The notes: generated from the sequence alone by a model not told the origin. A DNA stretch of 64,000 nucleotides from Vicia villosa (GCF_029867415.1 NC_081184.1:109832226-109896225); one strand, 5' to 3'. Shown: positions 1 through 12,616, counted from the first letter of the stretch. A program made the numbers and translations.

Positions 1-1500
1 TTGCTTGTCTCATTCATTATTTTTTATTATTTATCTCTTCCGTAATAAAGTCTCATCTAATTTATATCTTTGTAAATATATTAGTTTTGAGTGCAATGCT
101 TTTTAAATGGTATTTTGCGTTAAATCAAATTTTTGCACGCATACATTAAAATATTAGGTAAAAGTCAATGCAATATGGTTGAAGTCAAATCACTCGATTA
201 TTTGGGTCAAGAAATTCATGAATGAATTATTTCTATCATACTAATGTTATATTCAATATTACACCTCAATTTAATCTGAAAAACAATTTTTAGAAGTATG
301 ATTTGAATCAAGGTTGTGCATGATTCGAATCAAACATTAATGTGAAAAATTCAAATTTTGCTCCTGCCTTATATGATTTGAATCACATATTATAGTTGAT
401 TTAAATCATGGCACAATTTGATTGAATCACATATTAATACTTTATTCGAATAATCATTTCGTTTGATTCAAATCACTAAAAGATTGATTTGAATCATGGT
501 TGAGTTATCTTTTGATTCTGTCTAGGTTGATTCGAATCCTAGATTTCCTGACTCAAATCACAGGTGCAGAATTTGAGTTTTAAGGTCTTGATTCAAACCA
601 CTTATCTCATTTTGACTCAAATCATACCCATTGCTTTTGCCTCGTAAAAAAGAGGGTATTTTTACTCAGTTTATGGTAATCTCAAGCACCTATATAAATC
701 ATTTTTCTCTCTCCCTCACCATTAAGATTCAATGATTATTATGATAATACTTATAACTTTGAAAGCTTAGCTACAACCTTGGAAGCCCACTTTCAAAGAA
801 CACCTTTTCACATCTATCTTTTGTATATGAACTCATCTTCAACCTATATCAAGATTAACATGTTTTAGTTGCTTCTAAATTATTACAGAATGTGAGATCT
901 ATTGTAAAGGAGGTTAATTCATTGTTGATGTTTTTGAAATTCTTGAGTTGCAGATCAAGATTCAATTTGTGTGGTGTTGTTGGTGTTTTAGAAATCCAGC
1001 AGGAAAAAGTAGAAATATTTTCTCCAAGTTGCTTTGGTAGTGATGTTTTCCATCCTACAGACAAAGTTGGAGTTTCTATATTCTTCTGACAGAACAAGTT
1101 TTAAGGGACCGGTAGGACCGAGTAAAGGTTGTTGCAGAATGGATGCTTCACAGATTGGCAAAGTAGGCGTCGTATACAACAAGGGAGAATTAAGATATAA
1201 GATTAGCTATTTTTCAGGAGTATCTTGTATCAATTGGTTGTGTAATTTCGATAAATAGTTGTTATAATATTATATTGGAAGAAACAAATTTTTCAATGGG
1301 AAACCATTGAAGAGTGGATTAAGCACAAAGTTAGTACAAATGTGTTGAATCACCATCCGGTTTACTCTTCTCCTTTCCTATCTCTGTTTAATTTAAAGTA
1401 TAGTTTTGCATGATTAGGTCTATGATCGATATAGTCATTTAAATATTCTCTCTTGCGATTATTATTGTATGAACTCTTATTGTTAGATTGATCATTCGAT
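1..1500 (+). repeat. Degenerate copia-type LTR fragment rich in ATTCGAAT motifs
   Basis: From about 270 to 620 the sequence repeats imperfect palindromes of the form GATTCGAATCA or GATTTGAATCA, each separated by 15-40 bp. A TATA-like CCTATATAAATC follows near 690, then a CT-rich start region, so the layout resembles the U3-R-U5 of a legume Ty1-copia LTR. No terminal repeat partner, PBS or target duplication was found, so both ends are uncertain. No open frame here looks like a protein. The copia assignment is inference from motif style; a similar motif block lies at 25480-25920. Confidence 0.4.
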
Positions 1501-1935
1501 TAATAAAATTCAAAAGGCGGGTTCAAGATGGTGTGTGTCAATTGGGAGGATGTGTGTAAAATCAAAATTTTGGGTGATTCAGGTGTTATGAATTTGAGTA
1601 TTGTTGATTTGGCCTTGTTTATTAGATGGCGGTGGAGGCTCTTGGGAGGTCATCCTTTGATGTGGAGGTATATTATTTTTTATAGGTATGGCACCTCAAA
1701 AGTTAGGTCTCATCTTGGGGGAGGGAAAGGGCCTTAAGAAGGTCTCTCACTAATGAAGATATTTCTTTATGCTTAGCTCCAAGGATGCATCGTTATCTGA
1801 TTGGATCACATAGTCAATCTATAAGGTGGTTGGGAACATGTTTCTCACTCGCTTTTGGCATTATGTCTGAGTTTGGACAAATGTCGTGTGTGTCTTTTGA
1901 AAGCTCAATTTGGAAGGTGCCCACGATATTGAAAA
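1500..1935 (+). pseudogene. LINE reverse-transcriptase C-terminal fragment (LINE-C)
   Basis: The frame at 1528-1737 encodes a stretch with WEDVCK, then a run matching the region that follows the reverse-transcriptase palm in plant L1 LINEs (NLALL.KWRWRLL in the family; here DLALFIRWRWRLLGG). The equivalent segment of LINE-B lies near 40840-40950. Frameshifts follow. A second frame near 1780-1930 contains SQSIRW and VWTN-like words fitting the next part of the same protein. Both ends are truncated and no poly(A) tail is visible. It is a dead fragment with no catalytic motif left. Confidence 0.6.
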
Positions 1936-2034
1936 TCCTAGTTAACCGCTTTAAAACTCCATTCATACTAGTATCTTCCCCCGCAACAGAAATAGAAAGA
2001 TAATTAAAAGCATACATCACCAATAACCAGACTA

Positions 2035-2996
2035 CACTACAAAAAACACTCATTAGTCATGTGATATTCACGCCACAAACAGAAAAATCATGTCGCAAAA
2101 CACAAATTAACGACGTGAGCAAATACGCCGCATGAGCGTAAATCGCAATCAGTTTCCACGTGAAAAACACATCACAAATTTGCCACGTGAGATTCACGTC
2201 ACTAATATGTACATAGTGATAGGTGCAGAAACCACCACCACTACCTTCTTCACGTTTCAAATCACATTTCATAAAACCATCAAAAACAAATGCTTAAAAA
2301 ATATGCATTCTCCATCTTCTTCATACGTTCATCACCATTTTCACTATAACAACCTTCATCATCCATTCTCATTGACCTTCATCAATCTCACCACTTTATC
2401 ACTACACAACAAAGAACATTCACATAACAACATAAAATTTGCACTTTCAAAAAACAGAACAAAAACAACAAAACAGGAGTAAAAGGAAAATAGAGTGAAG
2501 TGAAACGAAATAGAGCAATACATGTGCGTTTTCGAAATCGTGAAACCATCTAGCATTGCCAGAAAACTTAAGCTTACTTTTGATGCAAAAATGACCACCA
2601 TGTGAAACGTGTTCTCCATGCATCCCTCCTCATCACCTCAGTAACATCAGTGCCGCCGAGCAACAAGATCACCGCTTTGTCTTGATTTTGATTTATCTTA
2701 ATGGTGTATGAAAGTAGAAAGAGAGATGAGAGTTTTATGATAGAGAGAGAAAAGCTTTTGAAAAAGTTAGATCTGTTTCATTTATCACGTGAAAACCTGA
2801 ACTTCCTTTTTTTTTAATTTAAATATTTATCAACGTCAAAATCACGTGGCAACGTCTTTTTTTAGCGACGTGGTTTTCACGTGGAAAAATCAGATTTTTT
2901 TAAATTTTAAATGTTTAGCGATGTAAAAATCATGTGGCAACGTTCTTTTTTAGCAACGTGTTTTTCACATGGCTGGAGCCCATTTTTATTGTAGTG
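2035..2996. mobile_element. Non-autonomous CACTA (En/Spm-type) element
   Basis: The left end reads CACTACAAAAAACACTC and the right end TTTTTATTGTAGTG, which is the inverted CACTACAATAAA form expected for CACTA transposons. Both subterminal zones carry many short ACGTG-containing repeats in both orientations (CACGTGGCAACG, ACGTGAAAA), as in transposase-binding regions of this superfamily. The flanking trinucleotides are CTA and TTA, so a 3-bp target duplication would be imperfect. The 962-bp interior has no transposase, so mobility would need an enzyme in trans. Confidence 0.75.
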
Positions 2997-3549
2997 TTAG
3001 GGATCCAGAACCCAAACCCAAGAATCCTCCTTATTTTGCTTGACCAACCAATTTATCAAATTGACAAAGACCTGTAGCAACCCTTCCTCCCAAACAACAG
3101 CTTCTACTCAGATTTCTCCCTCCTATCTCCTTCATCATTTCCACCTCAAGGAACTTCTGCTCAGATTGTTGCAGAATATATTGGAAACTATGCTTAATCT
3201 CAAGATATGGGGCATTATTCATGAGGACAACAAGGTATAATGTGTTGTGTGCTTGGGTCAAGAAGAATCGGTGGATCCTTTGTCTGTTCTTTGTGTTGTA
3301 ACATTAATTATTTGGTATATGGTGTTTATGTGCGTGCGCAAGCCAATGCCTATTTTGCAGTCAATTTTGGCGATGTTTTGAGGTGTTTTAGGGGTTATGT
3401 AGTGGTAAGAGATTGACCGACCATAACTTTAGCTACGATCTGGCACACAATTGTCTCGACTATTTAGAACAATGCGTGATACAATTATTTTTTGCAGCCA
3501 ATCACAAGTTAGTTTAGAAGTATCTTTTCCTAAAGATACTATGAATGAT
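2997..3549. other. Unassigned intergenic stretch
   Basis: No coding frame, terminal repeat or RNA gene is recognisable. The part near 3000-3240 is moderately CT-rich on the plus strand and carries only short chance frames. It ends at the GA-rich tract that precedes LINE-A. Confidence 0.3.
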
Positions 3550-3613
3550 TAAAGAGAGCATGAGAGAGAGAGAGGAGAGAGAAAAGAGGGAGGAGAGAGA
3601 GTAGGAAGGAGAG
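3550..3613 (+). repeat. GA-rich simple repeat, possible LINE-A 5' UTR
   Basis: A run of GAGA and GGAG words precedes the first recognisable LINE-A ORF1 codons. A GA/CT-rich leader also precedes LINE-B ORF1 near 36330-36350, so this may be the LINE 5' UTR. A TGA at 3561-3563 is in frame with the ORF1 codons that follow. There is no in-frame ATG before 3744. Confidence 0.4.
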
Positions 3614-3842
3614 ATGGTATGTCAAGGAGGGTGGTAAACGTCATTCTAAGAATCTGCTGAACAAGTGGGATTTCGTTAGCAGTGGCAGCCAAGACCGCAA
3701 GCGGCCAACAACCACATTCTTCTTCACATCATTTTCGGAGAAGATGGGGGCAAAGGATTTGTACGATATTTTTGGTAGTTATGGTGTGGTGGATGAGGTG
3801 AATATTTCGACGTGGAGGAACAAACATGGACGTAGATTTGGG
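3612..3842 (+). pseudogene. LINE-A ORF1, 5' part (RRM-like domain)
   Basis: The frame encodes a basic linker, then TFFFTSFSEKMGAKDLYDIF and, further on, GRRFG. In legume L1 LINEs this is the N-terminal RRM-like RNA-binding domain of ORF1. The homologous segment in LINE-B (36528-36660) has DNWKAKDLFFEF and RRFGFARF. The ORF1 protein is expected to coat LINE RNA in cis. Coding sequence stops abruptly at GRRFG, where the frame enters copia gag codons without a stop. The frame resumes only at 10754, about 170 codons further on when compared with LINE-B. No in-frame ATG was found upstream of 3744, so the true start is unknown. Confidence 0.65.
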
Positions 3843-4453
3843 GCCATACATAAACTCTTGAATGAATGCAAAATTCTATACAAAATAATAGCATCTCAAA
3901 AGAAACAAATTTCGTCTCTAGAAGAAAAAGTCGAGACAATGGAAAAAGAATTTAGATATGAAAAACAAAAGATAATTAGTGATACAAACTGAATCTTGTA
4001 TGTAATAATTGTGAATCACTTTCATTCCAAATTGTTCAATTGAAAAGAGTTCTTGAAAGATATGAAAAAAGACAAATTGGGTTAGAAGGGGTCCTTAGCC
4101 AACAAATATTTTCTAATGATAAAAGTGGTCTTGGTTATTCAAAGTTTAACAAACCAAGTACTAGTAAAACTATGTTTGTTAAGGAAAGTGACCAATCCAA
4201 CAAGGAAAAAGTGAATAAAGCACAAAAGGTTCATTATTATCATAAAAGAAAAAGTTTTGTTAAGAAGAAATCTTATACTCCTAGATATAGAAGCAATTTT
4301 GTACCTACTTGCTTTTATTGTGGTATTATTGGCTACACACCTAATGCTTGCTATGTTAGAAACTTTAGTGTAGGAAGTGGACATTATGTGTGGGTTAAGA
4401 AGGGAACTAACTATGATGGACCTAAAACACATTGGGTATCAAATCAAACTTAA
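3843..4453 (+). pseudogene. Copia gag fragment, copy 1
   Basis: Frame 3843-3990 encodes a coiled-coil-like part of gag (KIIASQKKQISSLEEK), ends at a TGA, and resumes at 4040-4453. The second part ends with a zinc-knuckle-like CFYCGIIGYTPNAC. The usual CX2CX4HX4C histidine is tyrosine here. Copy 2 at 7270-8391 is closely similar, except for a replaced central segment. The N-terminal half of gag is missing because of the truncation at 3843. Gag packages retrotransposon RNA; this copy cannot encode a full protein. Confidence 0.7.
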
Positions 4454-5180
<727 letters not shown>

Positions 5181-7124
5181 TGTGAAGTCAAGACTCGCCA
5201 TATGTTTTGTTTTGATGAAGACAAAGTAATAATCAAATGATCATGGAAAAAGTATGGAAAAAGCCTCAAGTGCATTTAATTAAATCAAGTACTCAAGATT
5301 CATCATGTGTAAAAGCTAGCATCAAAGAATTCAAGAATTATATTTTGAAGATTAGCATTGATCTTGATTTATTGAGGTATAAGCATGCAATTCATATCGA
5401 TAAATTAGTGCTCAATATTTTCTATAATTCACTTGCATGCATAAGTCATTTATGTTAAAGTTCTCAAATTATAATGCATAAAAATATTTGACTCAAATAC
5501 ATAAAATGCTTATTTTTTTTATCATCTATTATAAAATTTATTTTTCATGTTTGAACCATTTTAAATCACTTTCAAATATATTATTTTTCATGCATGTTTG
5601 AATCATGTTAAATCACTTTTAAATATAATCTATTTACTTGGATAAATCAATAGATATTGCATAAAGTTGGTTCAAATATTTAGACAATTCTTTAAATATT
5701 TAAATTTTTTCAAACATGCAGTTTTTGATAAATTGTGGCAGTTTGACCTACCGTGACAGTATAAAAACCACCACGGTTTATAACGTTCTGAAATAATATT
5801 TTTAAATTTGAAATTTGAAAAATGCTGCGAACTTGTTAAGTCAAGTGACTGTTTTAACTAACTTAATAAGTACTGTACAGAATTTAAAATTATGTTTTTT
5901 TTCATGAACCATTGTTATTTTGAACTATTGCAAACCTTCATGAAAATGTCTCAAAATTTATCATGATTCATAGAGGTGTTGTGCACTTATAAATACATTA
6001 AGGGCCTGTTTGTTTCAGCTTTAAAAAAATGGATTTTTTCTTTGTATTTTTTAAAATAGATTTTTCAAAACCTTTTTTTAAAATATTAAAAGTATTTTTA
6101 TATTCGTTTTTTCTAAAATGAAACACTAATTTTGACATCCAATTACATAAACATACATTATTGAAAACCAAAACTTAGTCAAAATTACAATTTTTTCAAA
6201 AAGTTGTATTTCAAAAATAATTTTTATGAAAATCTATTTGAAATAACTTCAAAATTAAGTGATTTTTTGAAATTTTGATATCCAATATTGTTTCCCGTAA
6301 ATAGATGAAATACCTAAAATCACATTTTAAGAATAACTATTCAAACAAAATTTTCATCTGAAGCTTTTATTAAAGTTTCTTTGTAAAAATTTTTTTTACA
6401 AAATTATGTGACACTATAAAAATCATTTTTAAAAAAAGCCAAAACAAACGGACCCTAAATTTCAAATTCAAAATCACCTCTTCCATTGCAATTTAACATC
6501 ATATTTTTCACTCAAATTTTCAAACAAGTGTTTTTGTTCTTAATATTTCATAAAGAATTTTCTACATTTATATTCATAACATTCCAGAAAATTCATAGCA
6601 TTCTCATAAACACTTGAGCACTATATTGTCATTATAAATTGCTTGTTTGGAAGAGAAGATCAATCTTAGTGATTGATATATGTTCATCAACTTTACTACT
6701 CAAATATTTTTTAAAAGTGTTTTGTAATTGCTTGTTGTCCAGGATTGTTGGAAACAAGAGAGTAGCAAGGAAAGAATTGTTTTTCTTGTTCTACTTGGTT
6801 GGTTGTATCTTATTGTCAAAAATTGAGAGGATTGTTCTCTTAGTGGACTTAGTGTAAAATCCAAGAGGATTGTTTTTGGTGTTAGTGTGGGTCTTGTATA
6901 AGTCACAAACAATAGTAAAATCTCTTTCATGTTGAAAGGGGGCTGGAGTATTCTTGGATTTTGAGGGGAACCAGGATATATCCTTGTGTCTTTTATTTTT
7001 TATGCACTTTATTGCTTTTATAATCTCACCATAAACTAGAAAAATAAGAACAACTTTTTTCTAAAAACCGATAAATTTTCAAAGTCCTAATTCACCCCCT
7101 CTTAAGCGAACTCTTGAACTTACA
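5181..7124 (+). repeat. Copia LTR 1
   Basis: It begins TGTGAAGTCAAGACTCGCC and ends CTTGAACTTACA, immediately followed by the PBS. It is 1944 bp long. Without the 454-bp MITE and its 3-bp duplication it is 1487 bp. LTR 2 aligns along its length but carries many substitutions and a 275-bp internal duplication, so the pair is old or did not arise in a single insertion. Confidence 0.85.
6002..6455. mobile_element. Harbinger/Tourist-type MITE in LTR 1
   Basis: The termini are GGGCCTGTTTGTTT and AAACAAACGGACCC, inverted with two mismatches. They are flanked by TAA at 5999-6001 and 6456-6458, the 3-bp duplication expected for PIF/Harbinger. LTR 2 holds the empty site: ATACATTAAATTTC at about 9791-9804. 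The interior is AT-rich and non-coding. Confidence 0.9.
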
Positions 7125-7145
7125 ATTGGCATCAGAGCAGGTTAT
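7125..7145 (+). promoter_or_regulatory. Copia primer-binding site
   Basis: ATTGGCATCAGAGCAGG directly follows the TACA end of LTR 1. It resembles the initiator-methionine tRNA PBS (TGGTATCAGAGC) with one substitution. It fixes the LTR end and the plus orientation of the element. Confidence 0.8.
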
Positions 7146-7171
7146 AGGTAACCTGTTCCTAAAAGATCCTG

Positions 7172-8391
7172 ATGGATTTCGCAAATCAAAATCCACTTTT
7201 TAGGGACGGTGGTAGCAACAACAAACCTCCATTTTTTTAGGACAATACTTCGACTTTTGGAAAATCCGGATGAAGGCTCACTTAGAAGCACAAGGAGAAG
7301 AAGTATGGGAGGCTGTTCTAGATGGTCATTTTGTTCCTACAACTGTTGTCGATAGCGTTGGATCAGATAAACCTAAAGGCTCATTAAATGACAACTATAA
7401 TAAAAAAGTTTTTGCTTACAAAAAGACAATCAATCTTCTTCAAAGTGTACTTAGCATGGAAGAATTTTTTTGTGTTTCGACATGCACAATGGCAAAAGAA
7501 ATATGGGATACATTAATAGAAACTCATAAAAGGCCAAAGAAAGCATATGTAGCATGGGAGGACAATGAAATAAGTTTTTCTTCAGATAAAGAACATGTGA
7601 ATCTTGCATTGGTAGCAACACACCATTTCGATGATGAAGAAGATGGGGTTAGTAATGAATTTTATCTTTATCATGATGCACAAGGAGCCATAAATGAACT
7701 CTTGAATAAATGCAAAATTTTATACAAAATAATAGCATCTCAAAAGAAACAAATTTCTTCTCTAGAAGAAAAATACGAGACAATGGAAAAAGAATTTAGA
7801 GATGAAAAACAAAAGATAATTAGTGATGAAAACAAAATCTTGTGTAATAATTGTGAATCACTTTCATTCCAAATTGTTCAATTAAAAAGAGTTCTTGAAA
7901 GATATAAAAAGAGTTCTTGAAAGATATGATATGGCAACATTGGTTGTTTAAATTTAAGAGATGGAGCTTCATGAAGCAATCTTGAAAGTGGGGAACTTAA
8001 CATTAAATATTATTATTTTTGAACCAATTCAATTTAAAAAGTGGTCATTAAATTATAAATTGGTGGGGTCAAATATATGTTGCTTAGAAATTGCTTATAT
8101 GCAATGTGGCAATTTGGACCCACAAAATATGACACAAGCAACCAAAATAAGTTCTCCAATTGGAGATGCTCTTCTTATCATAAAAGAAAAAGTTTTGTTA
8201 AGATGAAATCTTATACTCCTAGATATAGAAGCAAATTTGTACCTACTTGCTTTCATTGTGGTATTATTGGCTACACACCTAATGCTTGCTATGTTAGAAA
8301 CTTTAGTATAGCAAGTGGACATTGTGTGTGGGTTAAGAAGGGAACTAACAATGATGGACCTAAAACACATTGGGTATCAAATAGAACTTAA
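7172..8391 (+). pseudogene. Copia gag, copy 2 (near complete, broken)
   Basis: An ATG at 7172 starts MDFANQNPLF. A frameshift in the T-run near 7233 leads into frame 7270-7917, which holds the UBN2-type gag domain (FWKIRMKAHLEAQGEEVWEA) and a coiled-coil region. After KRVLERYKKS the frame stops. A segment of about 240 bp at 7925-8165 matches nothing in copy 1. Homology to copy 1 resumes with YHKRKSFVKMKSYTPRYRS and a zinc knuckle CFHCGIIGYTPNAC, again with Tyr in place of His, ending at 8391. The product would coat retrotransposon RNA; in this state only fragments could be made. Confidence 0.75.
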
Positions 8392-9019
8392 TTTATTTTG
8401 TAGGTTTGCTTAAGAACCACTTTAAATCTATGATGTTTTTGATAAATGGTGGTTCTAAGCATTTGATGGAAGACATAAACTAATTTTCATATCTAGTTCT
8501 AAAAGACCAAGGGTTATTTCACATTTGGAGAATACCTTAAAGGAATAATTCTTGGAATTGGGAAAGTTGGAGTACTAACTTTCACATTCATTTGAAGATG
8601 TACTTGATGTTGAAAGACTAAAGAAATTTTTTTCTAGGCAAAAGCCAGCTTTGTGACAAAGGCTTCAAAATCATATTCACCAGAGATGAATGTTTTGATG
8701 AAGTCACGCATGAAGTAAAACTCATAGGTATAATTTTTTTTTTCATAAATTTCTCTACATTTTTAAAAGTCTTTTCCCATCCTTTTTGCTAATGACAGAG
8801 GGGGGGGGGTGGGGGGAAGATATATATGTGTATGTGTATGCTAGTCTTTAACTATTGCAGCCCAAAATAAAGATGCAAATTCTATATGCATCAAGGGAGA
8901 GCTTTGATCAAGGGGGTGTTATCAAAGATAGGGGGAGCATTCACATAAGAGATTCAAGTTTTTCAATAGATTCAAGCACTTCAAATTTCAATGTTTGTCA
9001 TCATCAAAAAAGGGGAGAA
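8392..9019 (+). repeat. Copia internal remnant after gag, copy 2, with PPT
   Basis: Around 8436-8481 the codons read FLINGGSKHLMED, the same DSG-to-NGG change at the protease site as in copy 1. No further pol frame exists. A G-rich run lies at 8802-8817. A purine tract AAAAAAGGGGAGAA precedes LTR 2 at 9020. Confidence 0.55.
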
Positions 9020-10751
9020 TGTGAAGTCAAGACTCGCCATCTGTTTTGTTTTGATGAAGACAAAGTAATAAACAAGTGTATTTAATCAAATCAAGTACTC
9101 AAGATTCATCATGTGTAAAAGTTAGCATCAAAGAATTCAAGAATTATATTATGAAGACTAGCATTGATCTTGATTTATTGAGGTATAAGCATGCAATTCA
9201 TATTAATAAATGAATGCTTATTATTTTCCATAATTCACTGGCATGCATAAGTCATTTATGTGAAAGTTCTCAAATTATCATGCATAAAAATATTTGACTC
9301 AAATGCATAAAATGCTTTTTTTATCACGTATTATAAAATTTATTTCTCATGTTTGAACCATTTTAAATCACTTTCAAATATATTATTTTTCATGTTTGAA
9401 CCATGTTAAATGTCTTTCAAATATTATCTATTTACTTGGATAAATAAATAGATATTGCATAAGGTTGATTCAAATATTTAGACAATTCTTTCAAAAATTT
9501 AATTTTTTCAAACATGCAGTTTTTGGTAAATTGTGGCATTTTGACCTGTCGTAACAGTACAAAAACGGCCACAATTTACAACATTCTGAAACTCTATTTT
9601 TAAATTTGAAATTTGAAAAATGATGCGAATTTGTTAAGTCAAATGACCATTTTAATTGACTTAAGAAGTAATGTACAAAATTTAAAATTATGTTTTTTTT
9701 CATGAACCATTGTTATTTTAAACTATTGCAAACCTTCTTGAGAATGTCTCAAAATTTACCATGTTTCAAAGAGGTGTTGTGCACTTATAAATACATTAAA
9801 TTTCAAATTCAAAATCACCTCTTCCATTGCAATATAACGTAATATTTTTCACTCAAATTTTCAAACAAGTGTTTTTGTTCTTATAAATTTGAAAAATGCT
9901 GCGAACTTGTTAGGTCAAGTGACCGTCTTAACTGACTTAAGAAGTACTATACAGAATTTAAAATTATGTTCTTTTTCATGAACCATTGTTATTTTAAACT
10001 ATTGCAAACCTTCATGAAAATGTCTCAAATTTACCATGTTTCATAGAAGTGTTGTGCACTTATAAATACATTAAATTTCAAATTCAAAATCACCTCTTCC
10101 ATTGCAATTTAACATCATATTTTTCAAACAACTGTTTTTGTTCTTAATATTTCATAAAGAATTTTCTACATGTATGTTCATAACATTTCAAAAAATATAT
10201 AGCGTTCTCATAAACACTTGAGCACTATATTGTTATTATAAATTGCTTGTTTGGAAGAGAAGATCAATCCTAGTGATTGATATATGTTCATCAACTTGAC
10301 TACTTAAATATTTTCCAAAAGTGTTTTGTAATTGCTTGTTGTCCAGGATTGTTGGAAACAAGAGAGTTGCAAGGAAAAGATTGTTTTTCTTGTTCTACTT
10401 GGTTGGTTGTATCTTGTTGTCCAAGATTGTTTGAAGCAAGAAAGTCACTTTGAGAGGATTTTTCTCTTAGTGGACTTAGTGTAAAATCCAAGAGGATTGT
10501 TCTTGGTGTTTGTGTGGGTCTTGTACAAGCACAAACAATAGTAAAATCTCTTTCATGTTGAAATGGGAATGGAGTATTCTCGGATTGTGAAGGGAACCAG
10601 GATATATCCTTGTGTCTTTTATTTTTCCGCACTTTATTACTTTCATAATCTCACCATAAACCAGAAAAATAAGAACAACTTGTTTCTAAAAACCGATAAA
10701 TTTTCAAAGTCCTAATTCACACCCCCTCTTAGGCGCACTCTTGAACTTACA
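9020..10751 (+). repeat. Copia LTR 2 with internal 275-bp tandem duplication
   Basis: It starts TGTGAAGTCAAGACTCGCC and ends TTGAACTTACA, then enters LINE-A codons at 10754. A segment starting AATTTGAAAAATGATGCG near 9609 recurs from about 9884 (AATTTGAAAAATGCTGCG) to about 10145. The second copy is closer to LTR 1 than the first copy is. Confidence 0.85.
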
Positions 10752-10753
10752 AA

Positions 10754-12079
10754 ATGGTTTGTGGAGGTCAAGAGATGGGAGCCAGAGGTGGTAGACGATG
10801 AGCGCGTTACATGGGTTAGGTTGTTTGGATTGTCGTGTCATCTTTGGAGTGATGAGTTTTTTAAATTTATCAGCACTCCTTTTGGAGCTTTCATTCATGC
10901 AGATGATATAACGACGAGTCAAGCAAATATGGACGTTTCTCGTTTCTTGATCAAGACAACGTGTTTCTCGTTGCTTGATGAAACTCTTATGGTTAATGCT
11001 GGAGATATGGTGTTGAGATTAAAAGTGTTAGAGGATAATCAAGGTCCTTTAAGAATTTGTGCACCCAGAAGTTCAAATAGTGACATTGATTCCTTGGCGT
11101 CGATAGAGGATATAGGTAATGAGAGTGATGATGATGTTAGCAAATCAGAGGCGGAGGAGGTGGTGGGTATTGGTGATACAGTGGATGCTGGGGAGTTGGA
11201 TGCAAAGGGTTTCGAGGTTGGGACAAAAGTTATTCCATCATTTTCAAACATTAATGGTAATGGAACAAATAACATGATTTTGGGGGGTAATTCTTCTCAA
11301 CCATGTGTGGGTAAGATTTCTAGTCCTAATTTATTGGAAGCGCATGAGGGACTTACTAAGTCAATATGGGTAGGGTCAGGTGTAGACTTAGAGCCTATGA
11401 GGAAACATCCTTTAAAGAGGGTCTCATACTTTCTTTGCACTCTATGGATGTTCTAATAGGGAAGCCTGTTACAGCATGTGTGGGCCAATTTGATTTGGCT
11501 TTAAAAGGTCTTGGGCCGAATGTTAAGTAGGCCAATTCTGTGGGTGGTTTGTTAAATAACTTTTTACTTAATTTGTGTGTGGATTATGCTGGTGGAGCTC
11601 CAAAGGGTACAGACATTTTAATTCATAATTTTGGGGTTTTTAGAAAATTTCCTTTTTCATATAGTGATAGTTTTCGGCGAAACGAGATGGAGGATACTGG
11701 TCATGTTCCAATCAATGACAGCGTAACAAGGTCAAAGACGGAAATTTCTCGGTCGTTCTTTGAGCCTTTGCAGAGAGAAGGAAAATTGTTGGAGGAGTCG
11801 GGTTCGGGAAGCCATCAATCAGCACCAAGATCAGTGGCTCTGCGGAGACAGTCAGTTTCTTCTGATGAAATTTCTGATTCTTGTCTTGTCAAAGAGAATG
11901 GTAGACTATTGAAGGTTTGATCTGATGAGGTAGCTTTAAAACTCTGGTCCAAGGCTACGACTTTTAGGATTGTTGGAGGGGGTCTGATGGGGTTTTTTGT
12001 TGATGCCATTAAGGAGTTAGAGATTAGGGATGGAATCACTTTATTTTATAAGGTTGAATCTATGAGAGTTTCCGTATGA
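10754..12079 (+). pseudogene. LINE-A ORF1, 3' part
   Basis: Frame 10761-11456 contains WEPEVVDDERVTWVRLFGLS and CHLW, then MDVSRFLIKT. This matches the region of LINE-B with RERLVWVRISGVPCHVW and MDEARILLKT. An acidic Ser/Glu/Asp-rich tail follows. A frameshift between about 11400 and 11540 moves the reading to the frame of 11540-11920. A TGA at 11918-11920 interrupts it. The same frame continues to a stop at 12077-12079, ending FYKVESMRVSV. That TGA overlaps the ORF2 start as ATGA. RNA-binding function is inferred from position in the LINE and the RRM-like start at 3612. Confidence 0.7.
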
Positions 12080-12616
12080 ATGTTATTTCATATAATTTAA
12101 AGGGGTGTGGTTGTCCTATTAAAAGGAGCGTTTCAGCCAATTAATTAGGAAGGAAAATTTTGATTTTTATTTGATACAAGATACCAAGTTACAACAGGTT
12201 GAGGAAAAGCTAGTTTATGAATTGTGGGGTGGCTCGGATGTTGAATGGACTTGCAAATCTTCCAGTGGTAGATTGGGAGGCATCCTTAATTTGTGTAGAA
12301 AAGGTATGTTTGATCTCTCTTTCAGCTTTACGGGTGGAGGGTTTGTGGGGGTGAGCGTGCGGTGGAAGGGTATTATTCTGTATATTGTTAATGTTTATGC
12401 GGAGTGCTGTTTGGATAAAATGAGGTTGTTTTGGAGGGAGCTGTTGGAGTACAAGGGGACGTTTCCGGAGGGAGAGTGGTGTGTAGGAGGTGATTTTAAT
12501 GTTGTTAAATCTGAGGAGGAGAGAAGGGGTGTTTCGCGGGTTGTGAATGTTAAGGAAATGGAGGAATTCAATGGGTTTATTGAGAACCTAGAGGGGATAC
12601 ATGTGGCGGTGGTGGG
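12076..12616 (+). pseudogene. LINE-A ORF2, AP-endonuclease N-terminal part
   Basis: The ATG at 12076 starts MNVISYNLKG, the typical opening of plant L1 endonucleases, and overlaps the ORF1 stop. A one-base shift in the A-run near 12120 leads to the frame with LIQDTK (catalytic Glu replaced by Asp compared with the usual QETK), NVYAECC and CVGGDFNVV. The GGDFN motif is intact. The domain would nick target DNA for target-primed reverse transcription. Coding is interrupted at 12617 by a hAT-type MITE and continues for 38 bp at 13072-13109 before the solo LTR. Confidence 0.75.
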
